The notes under the pieces: generated by a model
What the model saw: the letters and a program-made list of their open reading frames with translations, nothing else
Databases searched by the model: none
What the model was told of the DNA's origin: nothing
Made by a program: the position numbers and the translations under genes
NCBI GenBank assembly: GCA_021850955.1
Contig: JAJZKH010000024.1
Span: forward strand, 1 to 8,604
Direction: 5' to 3'
Source: Microcaldota archaeon
Lineage (GTDB): Archaea > Micrarchaeota > Micrarchaeia > Micrarchaeales > CABMGC01
Length of the DNA: 8,604 nucleotides
In this document: one piece after another, positions 1 to 5,331 of the stretch
How the letters are laid out: each line of letters begins with the position of its first letter
How positions within the stretch are numbered: position 1 is the stretch's first letter

Positions 1-274
1 TTGAGTTTCCTTTTTCATCAAATACAGTACACACCTCTGTGCCTAAAATAAATGATATATTGTTGTTTTGATTTTTAAGTGAAAAAATTCCTTTTTCTTT
101 TTCAACTAATTTTTCTTTTATATCTTTAAACCATAATGGATGAGTAAAGTCTCCAGTACTGATTAAGTTAATTCCCTTTTCAATGCACGTTTGATTTATA
201 TTTTCAAATGTTAAATTTTCACTACATGCGCCTGCATATTTAGAATGAGTGTGTAAATCAGTTATTAACTCCAT
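1..274 (-). CDS. Endonuclease Q-like PHP-domain DNA repair nuclease (N-terminal 91 residues, runs off left edge)
   Basis: This is a partial gene. The ATG is at 274-272 and the open frame continues past base 1 without a stop. The translation begins MELITDLHTHSKYAGACSEN. Visible PHP metal-binding motifs are D-L-H-T-H-S (His8, His10), S-T-G-D-F-T-H-P (Asp42, His45) and L-G-T-E-V (Glu80). The TGD-x-x-HP-x-W and GTE-V-x-T-x-(F/Y) wording matches archaeal endonuclease Q, which nicks DNA 5' of uracil, hypoxanthine, xanthine and abasic sites. The EndoQ assignment rests on recall of the family; the C-terminal part that would separate it from other PHP or PHP-helicase proteins lies outside the window. 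The start is 4 nt after the nth stop, so the two are almost certainly co-transcribed. No strong Shine-Dalgarno sequence precedes it, which suggests translation coupled to nth. Confidence 0.8.
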   Translation of the reverse strand, partial: MELITDLHTHSKYAGACSENLTFENINQTCIEKGINLISTGDFTHPLWFKDIKEKLVEKEKGIFSLKNQNNNISFILGTEVCTVFDEKGNS

Positions 275-278
275 AAAA

Positions 279-935
279 TCATTTGCTTTTTGTAATGTTA
301 TTTTTAGGGCAGATATCTTTCAGTACACAAGTACTACATAAAGGAATACTAGATTGGCAAACTTTCTTCCCATGTGCTTTGAAGATATAAGCTGCTTTGC
401 TCCAATCTTCTTTTTTAAGAATATTCATTAAATCTAACTCTATCTTATCTGGATTTTTATTTTTTGTAAGACCCATCCTATTTGATAATTTAATAACCCA
501 TGTATCAACAGGTATGCCATTTACAATATCAAATGCATTTATAAGAATTGTATTTGCCGTTTTTCTACCTATTCCAGGTAGTGATGTTAACTCTTCCATA
601 GTCTTAGGTATTTTACCATTGTACTTTTCTTCTATTGCTTTACAAGTTTTTATTATATTGCTTGATTTTGTTTGAAAAAATGTTATACTTTTTATATATT
701 GATTAATATCTTCAGGATCTGCATTGGCGAAGTCTTTTGTAGAATTAAAATGTTTAAACAACTCAGGAGTTGCTTTATTAACTACTTCATCTCTTGTTTG
801 TGCTGAAAGTATTGCACAGACAAGCAACTGCAAAGGAGTTTTAAAATTAAGATAATACGTTACATTAGGATATTCTTTTTTTAATTTACCAAATAACTTA
901 TCAGCTTCTGTTTTTGTTAAAAGTTTTTCAGCCAT
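279..935 (-). CDS. nth: Endonuclease III (DNA glycosylase / AP lyase)
   Basis: 218 residues, the usual length of Nth. It removes oxidised pyrimidines and cleaves abasic sites in base excision repair. Visible features are the SAQTRDE segment (44-50), the helix-hairpin-helix LPGIGRKTA (119-127) with the expected catalytic Lys125, the catalytic Asp144 in V-D-T, and a C-terminal [4Fe-4S] loop C-x6-C-x2-C-x5-C (Cys193, 200, 203, 209). An oddity is Trp146, where the family usually has His (VDTH becomes VDTW); the codon is a clear TGG. The ATG start at 935 gives a normal family N-terminus and lies 26 nt downstream of the aspS stop. Only a weak Shine-Dalgarno-like TGTG is seen 5 nt before it. It probably shares a transcript with aspS upstream and the EndoQ-like gene 4 nt downstream. 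Confidence 0.96.
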   Translation of the reverse strand: MAEKLLTKTEADKLFGKLKKEYPNVTYYLNFKTPLQLLVCAILSAQTRDEVVNKATPELFKHFNSTKDFANADPEDINQYIKSITFFQTKSSNIIKTCKAIEEKYNGKIPKTMEELTSLPGIGRKTANTILINAFDIVNGIPVDTWVIKLSNRMGLTKNKNPDKIELDLMNILKKEDWSKAAYIFKAHGKKVCQSSIPLCSTCVLKDICPKNNITKSK

Positions 936-961
936 ATTGACACAGTATTGAAGTACTAAGA

Positions 962-2260
962 TTAAGGTACAAGACGTGTTCTGTCTCTAGGGAATAGAGA
1001 ACATTCACGTATGTTACTTGAGTTAGTAAGACGCATTACAAATCGTTCTAAACCTATTGACCAACCTGCATGTGGCGGAGCGCCATTTCTAAAAGCATTA
1101 ATATAGAACTCAAAGTTTTTAGGATCATTTCCTCGTTTTAACAATGCTTGTTCAAGAAGTTCTGGAATATGAATTCTCTGTGCACCACTTGAAAGTTCTA
1201 AACCTTTATAAATAAAATCAAATGAGTTTGATAATCTAGGATCTCTTTCATTAGGCATGCTGTAAAAAGCTCTTATGTCAGTAGGATACTCTTTAATTAT
1301 AAGTAAATCGCCAAAGATTTTTCCAAGTGTTAACTCATCTTCTTTTGAAAAATCTTGTCCATACTCTATTTTTACATCATTTTTATTTAACTCTGAGATT
1401 GCTTTTTTATAAGTAATTTCTTTTATCTTACTCTTTGGAATTTCTACACCTAATGTAGAAAGATCAGTTTCATTTTCTTTCTTTACGGATTCGATTATTT
1501 TAGTTACTGTTTTCTTTAACAGTTTAATTACATCATTGTGATCTGCAAAGCCCATCTCTATATCCATTTGTGTTATCTCGTTTAAGTGAAATATTGTATT
1601 GTGTTTTTCTGCCCTGAATACCGGACTTATCATAAATACTCTGTCAAATCCACCAATTACTGAAAGTTGTTTATAAAGCTGTGGAGATTGTGCTAAGTAA
1701 GCCTCTTCTTCAAAGTAATTTACCTTGAAAAGATCAGTACCACCTTCTGTAGCTTCCTTTACTAATGACGGAGTTCTTATTTCAAGAAAACCTTCTTTTT
1801 CTACAGTTTTTCTAAATGTTTTTAATACATTAGACTCAATTTTAAAGATAGCAGTGCTTTGTAATCTTCTTAAGTCAATATACCTATAATTTAATCGTAC
1901 ATCTAACTCTACGGGAACCTTTCCAGTTACTTCAAATGGTATAACACTTTGTAAAGGATTTAGATTAATTATCTCTGTAGGAATTATCTCTATTCCTTTT
2001 TTAGATTGCTTATTTTCAACAACAGTACCAGTAACTGATATTACACTTTCTTTAGGAATTGACATAGACGATATAACATTTTCTGGGACTAAACCTTTTT
2101 TTGCTGTTAACTGTATAATTCCAGTATTATCCCTTAAAAGTAAAAAAATTATATTTCCAATATCTCTTACTTCGTGGACCCAACCTGCTATTTTTACTGT
2201 TTTTCCAGAAAATGATTGAGATAACTCTGAAACGTAATTAGTTCTATAGGCATTAATCAA
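962..2260 (-). CDS. aspS: Aspartyl-tRNA synthetase, archaeal type (TTG start)
   Basis: 432 residues from a TTG start at 2260, the normal length of archaeal AspRS. It charges tRNA-Asp, and possibly tRNA-Asn, with aspartate in the cytoplasm. An N-terminal OB-fold anticodon-binding domain (about 20-102, with AGWVHEVRD) is followed by the class II catalytic core: ATEGGTDLF (about 170-178), AQSPQLYKQ (190-198), motif 2 FRAEKHNT (215-222) and motif 3 GLER (403-406), ending in the family signature FPRDRTRLVP. An in-frame ATG at 2344 would add 28 residues, overlap alba and add a stretch with no homology. The TTG has AGGTG 5 nt upstream (2266-2270) and a TATA box at 2302-2309, and its protein starts near the familiar YRTNYVSEL. 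His29 sits where discriminating AspRS has Trp. Confidence 0.97.
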   Translation of the reverse strand: MINAYRTNYVSELSQSFSGKTVKIAGWVHEVRDIGNIIFLLLRDNTGIIQLTAKKGLVPENVISSMSIPKESVISVTGTVVENKQSKKGIEIIPTEIINLNPLQSVIPFEVTGKVPVELDVRLNYRYIDLRRLQSTAIFKIESNVLKTFRKTVEKEGFLEIRTPSLVKEATEGGTDLFKVNYFEEEAYLAQSPQLYKQLSVIGGFDRVFMISPVFRAEKHNTIFHLNEITQMDIEMGFADHNDVIKLLKKTVTKIIESVKKENETDLSTLGVEIPKSKIKEITYKKAISELNKNDVKIEYGQDFSKEDELTLGKIFGDLLIIKEYPTDIRAFYSMPNERDPRLSNSFDFIYKGLELSSGAQRIHIPELLEQALLKRGNDPKNFEFYINAFRNGAPPHAGWSIGLERFVMRLTNSSNIRECSLFPRDRTRLVP

Positions 2261-2265
2261 ATAAG

Positions 2266-2270
2266 CACCT
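2266..2270 (-). promoter_or_regulatory. Ribosome binding site fixing the aspS TTG start
   Basis: Read on the minus strand this is AGGTG, complementary to the CACCU of the archaeal 16S rRNA 3' end. It lies exactly 5 nt before the TTG at 2260-2258. The same motif and spacing occur before the TTG start at 6402, and GGTG with the same spacing occurs before alba. This decides the aspS start against the upstream in-frame ATG at 2344. Confidence 0.8.
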
Positions 2271-2301
2271 ATATTATTTAAATAAGAAGATTTATAACGA
2301 T

Positions 2302-2309
2302 TATTTAAA
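2302..2309 (-). promoter_or_regulatory. TATA box of aspS
   Basis: Minus-strand TTTAAATA is an exact match to the archaeal TATA consensus and is identical to the octamer upstream of alba. It lies 41 nt upstream of the TTG start. With the usual spacing of about 25 nt to the start of transcription, the leader would be about 20 nt and would carry the AGGTG site. No purine-rich BRE is present because the bases upstream belong to the alba T-tract. Confidence 0.6.
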
Positions 2310-2325
2310 AAAAGAAAAAGAAAAA
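2307..2325 (-). terminator. T-tract terminator of alba
   Basis: On the minus strand, shortly after the alba stop codon, the sequence reads T5-C-T5-C-T7. Archaeal RNA polymerase terminates at such U-rich tracts without needing a hairpin, and no hairpin is seen here. The last three bases overlap the aspS TATA box, so the terminator and the next promoter are physically merged. Confidence 0.65.
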
Positions 2326-2333
2326 TATTAAAA

Positions 2334-2630
2334 TTACTTTGCAAGCATTATCTCTATTGAGCTAACTTTTGATTTTGTACCATCTTCATTTGAAAGCTCT
2401 TCGGATCCTATTGCTATGCTTGATACCTTTACATCTGTTACAAATCGATTTCTTGCTATTTCAGCTACATCCACAGCTCTAGATATTGCGTTTCCTCTAG
2501 CTCTTACCTTTACACTTTTGGCACCGTTGTTGAACTGTGTTACCACAGCAAGAACGTAGTTCATTGCAGGTTTTTTACCTATCAGAACAATATTTTCGCC
2601 TGTCGTTGTTTCAATTTTTTCTTCTGCCAT
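2334..2630 (-). CDS. albA: DNA/RNA-binding protein Alba
   Basis: 98 residues, full length for Alba, a dimeric nucleoid protein that coats DNA and also binds RNA. The sequence follows the family closely: [17 protein letters not shown] (17-33) contains the DNA-binding, acetylatable lysine pair, then [19 protein letters not shown] (40-58), and near the C-terminus the [12 protein letters not shown] strand (83-94). The ATG at 2630 has GGTG exactly 5 nt upstream. The gene appears to be its own transcription unit, with a consensus TATA box at 2699-2706 and a T-tract after the stop. This fits a protein needed in large amounts. There is no sign of truncation. Confidence 0.97.
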   Translation of the reverse strand: MAEEKIETTTGENIVLIGKKPAMNYVLAVVTQFNNGAKSVKVRARGNAISRAVDVAEIARNRFVTDVKVSSIAIGSEELSNEDGTKSKVSSIEIMLAK

Positions 2631-2635
2631 GTTTT

Positions 2636-2639
2636 CACC
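2636..2639 (-). promoter_or_regulatory. Ribosome binding site of alba
   Basis: Minus-strand GGTG sits 5 nt before the ATG at 2630-2628, in the same register as the AGGTG sites before the TTG starts at 2260 and 6402. The leader between the TATA box and this site is long enough (about 45 nt) for an mRNA with a real 5' UTR, not a leaderless one. Confidence 0.7.
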
Positions 2640-2698
2640 ATTGTTTAGCGTAATTACTTTTGATTGTTTGACTTAATAATATAGTTATACACGTAATT

Positions 2699-2706
2699 TA
2701 TTTAAA
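2699..2706 (-). promoter_or_regulatory. TATA box (with A-rich BRE) of alba
   Basis: Minus-strand TTTAAATA is preceded by AAAAAAGC (2714-2707), which fits an A-rich TFB-recognition element. It begins six bases after the trmI stop codon and is 68 nt from the alba ATG, predicting transcription start near 2677. It is the best-looking promoter in the window. Confidence 0.7.
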
Positions 2707-2712
2707 GCTTTT

Positions 2713-3318
2713 TTATTTGTTAGTTATCTGAACTTCTTTTTTAAATGGTTTTCTTGAAAAAACTAAGTATGCAGTATGCCATACGCCTTTTGTTGAGGGA
2801 CGCATGCCTTCTTTCCTAACTAATATATCTCTAACTATACACTCTATTACATGTGGTTCTTCAAAACCTAATGCTAGTAATTTTTTACAGTATTTTATTA
2901 CCTGTTCTGAATGAGGTATATAAGCAACAACCATACCTCCTGATTTTAATGATTTTTTAACTGTTTTTAATGCCTTTTCAGAACTAGGAAGATCAAGTGT
3001 AAAAAGATCTATATCTTTTTCAGGAATACTTTTTGTTATGTCGCCTATCTTTAAAGTTACATTGCTAAGTCCTAATAAAGAAACATTCTTTTCTGCAATT
3101 TTTGAAAACTCTTCACGCATATCATAAGAATAAACGTGTTTTGCAACTAAACCTAAAGATACGGTTAACCAACCACTTCCAGTTCCAGCATCAACACACA
3201 CTGAATCTTTATTCACTCCAGAGTAAGAAATAATTATTCCAATATCTTTTGGAAGTATAACTTGTGGACCTCTTTTTAACTTTTTATAAAGTGTCGGATA
3301 AATAAACATTTTTTTCAT
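2713..3318 (-). CDS. trmI: tRNA (adenine-N1-)-methyltransferase, TrmI family, short form
   Basis: 201 residues from the ATG at 3318. It is predicted to methylate N1 of A58 (and A57 in archaeal enzymes) in the tRNA T-loop using SAM. Visible features are KRGPQVILPKDIG (about 15-27), typical of TrmI; the SAM-binding loop VDAGTGSG (42-49); YDMREEF with an acidic ribose-binding position (65-71); LDLP (108-111), the D-L-P catalytic segment; and the C-terminal MRPSTKGVWHTAYLVFSRK, matching the family RP-x5-HT signature. Archaeal TrmI proteins are usually near 250 residues, and the N-terminal domain of about 50 residues is absent here. A TTG at 3327 would add only three residues, and an ATG at 3309 is also possible. 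No Shine-Dalgarno sequence is seen before any of them. The start lies 20 nt downstream of the DUF2341 gene. Confidence 0.88.
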   Translation of the reverse strand: MKKMFIYPTLYKKLKRGPQVILPKDIGIIISYSGVNKDSVCVDAGTGSGWLTVSLGLVAKHVYSYDMREEFSKIAEKNVSLLGLSNVTLKIGDITKSIPEKDIDLFTLDLPSSEKALKTVKKSLKSGGMVVAYIPHSEQVIKYCKKLLALGFEEPHVIECIVRDILVRKEGMRPSTKGVWHTAYLVFSRKPFKKEVQITNK

Positions 3319-3338
3319 AAAAATCAATTAATTAAATA

Positions 3339-4826
3339 TTAACCAAGCAAACCCACAATATCTACAGAGGGCATTTGTCCATCAGGAGGATACTGCCTTA
3401 CTCTTAAATAATTAATAGTTATAGCATTTGCATCACTCCATATACCACCTAAACCAGTTGTTACTCCTGGCATCGATAATGTGTTTGATTCTGAAGCATA
3501 TGCTTGGTAGTTGTAGTAATACTCGTTCTTACCGTTAGCTCCCCAATATACACTTAAAAGATAATTTCCAAGAGACGGCAAACCACCATTTAACGCTTCA
3601 CCAGAGTACGGCAGTGCATTAGGGCCAGTTACCAAAGGAAGTATACTATGGGAACCTGTACATGCGTCATCACCCCATATTAAACCATTAGCTGTAGCTA
3701 CAGTATAATAACCAAAACCATACCAGTTACAAGCTGTAACATATGGAGTATTTGCATAAAAATCAATAATTTGATTTGAGTTGATTCCATAAGATGTAGA
3801 TGATGTTTGAGCCCAGTTTCCATTACTTAATGATAATCCATCGTTTATAAGTCCAGATGTAGATGTTGTCCAACCATTTGGTGTGGAGGTACCAGCAAAG
3901 TTCCAGTAATCTGTAAAGACCTTAGTACCAGTATCGAATTGGGCATAGGAGCTTTGATAACATTTACTAGAACAATAAAGCTGTGGTGCATATCCTGTGT
4001 AACCAGAAAGCACTGGATTATTATTTGAAAAGAAGTTCATGTAAATTGTTTGTGTTCCGCCGTTAGCTGTTATTCCGGTGGGTAAACTAAGCCATATTAC
4101 TGATGATGTCGCTGTGTTGCTAGCCCCGCTTTCTATCCATGAATAAATAGGCGAACCACTTCCATACTCGCCAGTAGTGAACTCTAGATTACTCAAGTTC
4201 GCATTTAATCCATACTTCGCATAGCTTGATGGATCTATAACTATCTTTTGTTGGAAGCCAGAAGAAACGGCTTGTGAAGTAATATCAGTTAGCTTAATCT
4301 CAAATGTATTTTGATTACTTGGATTTCCACTAGTTAAAATTTGTTGAGTAGATGTTACAGGTATTATTAATGAACCCTCAGCTAGCTCAGTTAAATGAGT
4401 TATTGCATCAGTGTAGTATATTGCTATTGAACCATGAAAGTATGAACCTAAATCTCCTGAAAATTTATTGTTAGCTCCTGAGTAACACTGAACATAAAAT
4501 GCAGTTGAGGTGCCTACCGGCATGAAAACCTCATTAGATGGAGGATTGTAAGGTGCTTGACCAGTTAAAAGTGTTCCATTTTCGTAACAAGCTATACCGG
4601 TTATATTAACTGGATTACTAGTTTGTTGATTTAATGTGAACTCTAAAACTCCTTGACTATTTAATGTATAACCAGAACAGCTAAAACCTGCTTCTATAAT
4701 ACACTGAGTATTTGGTTTTGGTGTAAATAAACCTAACTCGAATAATGTAACTAAAACTATTGCTATTATTAGTATTGCCCAGCCGTATGTTGTTAAGTAC
4801 TCAAGTGCACTTTGCAGTTTTAACAT
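3339..4826 (-). CDS. DUF2341 surface protein with class III (pilin-type) signal sequence
   Basis: 495 residues from the ATG at 4826, which has AGGT 6 nt upstream. A GTG at 4841 would add five residues and push the signal motif inward. The N-terminus MLKLQSALEYLTTYGWAIL has the class III signature: basic residue, Gln5, Ser6, Glu9, then a hydrophobic helix to about residue 34. Such proteins are cut before the Gln by a FlaK/EppA/PibD-type peptidase and assemble through the helix. The exported part is Ser/Thr/Asn/Gly/Tyr-rich. Residues about 188-270 resemble DUF2341 (GFQQKIVID, SWIESGASNTATSS, QTIYMNF), followed by a lectin-like beta region ending in INYLRVRQYPPDGQMPSV. This layout is known from ARMAN-type archaea; the ligand is unknown. 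The upstream gene ends 18 nt before the start, so co-transcription with DUF460 is likely. Confidence 0.85.
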   Translation of the reverse strand: MLKLQSALEYLTTYGWAILIIAIVLVTLFELGLFTPKPNTQCIIEAGFSCSGYTLNSQGVLEFTLNQQTSNPVNITGIACYENGTLLTGQAPYNPPSNEVFMPVGTSTAFYVQCYSGANNKFSGDLGSYFHGSIAIYYTDAITHLTELAEGSLIIPVTSTQQILTSGNPSNQNTFEIKLTDITSQAVSSGFQQKIVIDPSSYAKYGLNANLSNLEFTTGEYGSGSPIYSWIESGASNTATSSVIWLSLPTGITANGGTQTIYMNFFSNNNPVLSGYTGYAPQLYCSSKCYQSSYAQFDTGTKVFTDYWNFAGTSTPNGWTTSTSGLINDGLSLSNGNWAQTSSTSYGINSNQIIDFYANTPYVTACNWYGFGYYTVATANGLIWGDDACTGSHSILPLVTGPNALPYSGEALNGGLPSLGNYLLSVYWGANGKNEYYYNYQAYASESNTLSMPGVTTGLGGIWSDANAITINYLRVRQYPPDGQMPSVDIVGLLG

Positions 4827-4844
4827 AAATATACCTTTCACTTA

Positions 4845-5327
4845 TTATCTTATAAATCTTCCATTATGAAGTCCTAAACGTGCTTCTTTAAAAGATGATT
4901 TTTTAATTACTAATGCTTTTATTTCATCTATTGAATCTATACCTTCTTCTCTTGCCATTCGTTCTACTTGATTTAATTTATTTGAGTAGGAATTATAAGC
5001 AGTAAAAGCAGCTGTTAGCGCATCTCTTTCGTGTAAATTAGATACCTTCTTCATTGATAGGAATACTTCTTTTCTTTCCACACTTATGTCATCTTTAGGA
5101 GTAAATAGAACAGAGTCAAAAATCGCAGCTAACTTTGCAACTGTTTGATTAGCTCTTTTTTTATCAGTAGCTATTACAACTGGAGACCCCAACTCTTTTA
5201 TTTTATTTACGAACCAACTTACCCCTACGCACTTCATAGTTGTTGTTCCTATTACGCGACCGTTCAAATCAATACCAGCTATTGATGAAGCTTTGCCAGT
5301 ATCTACACCAACTATTATATGACGCAT
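4845..5327 (-). CDS. Stand-alone DUF460 protein (predicted RNase H-fold)
   Basis: 160 residues. It matches the archaeal DUF460 domain as I recall it: VGVDTGKASSIAGIDLNG (6-23) with Asp9 in the first strand, PVVIATDKKRAN (49-60) with Asp55, SVLFTPKDDISVERKE (72-87) and HERDALTAAFTAY (99-111) with Asp102. This is an RNase H/RuvC-like layout with acidic residues in the places expected for metal binding. Nuclease activity is inferred, and the family's role is not established. DUF460 proteins in other archaea are often several hundred residues with a coiled coil after this domain; here the protein stops after the conserved tail (IDEIKALVIKKSSFKEARLG). The ATG at 5327 is 4 nt after the upstream membrane-protein gene, with no clear ribosome binding site, pointing to translational coupling. 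Confidence 0.82.
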   Translation of the reverse strand: MRHIIVGVDTGKASSIAGIDLNGRVIGTTTMKCVGVSWFVNKIKELGSPVVIATDKKRANQTVAKLAAIFDSVLFTPKDDISVERKEVFLSMKKVSNLHERDALTAAFTAYNSYSNKLNQVERMAREEGIDSIDEIKALVIKKSSFKEARLGLHNGRFIR

Positions 5328-5331
5328 TAGC

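Noticed and set aside
417..424. T/A-rich homopolymer runs across the window read as plus-strand terminators
   Set aside because: They correspond to Lys and Phe codons in minus-strand genes. Only the tract at 2307-2325 lies outside a gene just after a stop codon.
397..675. 92-codon plus-strand open frame
   Set aside because: It lies entirely inside nth in antisense. nth has all catalytic and cluster residues, whereas this frame gives a hydrophobic sequence typical of the antisense of Lys/Asn-rich AT-rich genes.
2261..2344. In-frame ATG at 2344 giving AspRS a 28-residue hydrophobic N-terminal extension
   Set aside because: It overlaps the alba coding end and spans the alba T-tract and a consensus TATA box. 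Family N-termini begin near YRTxY, and a TTG with AGGTG 5 nt upstream lies at exactly that point.
4827..4841. GTG at 4841 as start of the DUF2341 protein
   Set aside because: AGGT is well placed for the ATG at 4826 and sits inside the GTG-started version. The class III signal motif works best right at the N-terminus.
4850..4858. ATTTATAAG as a TATA box for the DUF2341 gene
   Set aside because: It is the coding sequence for the last DUF460 residues (Arg-Phe-Ile-Arg), and it is too close to the ATG to leave room for the visible ribosome site in a leader.
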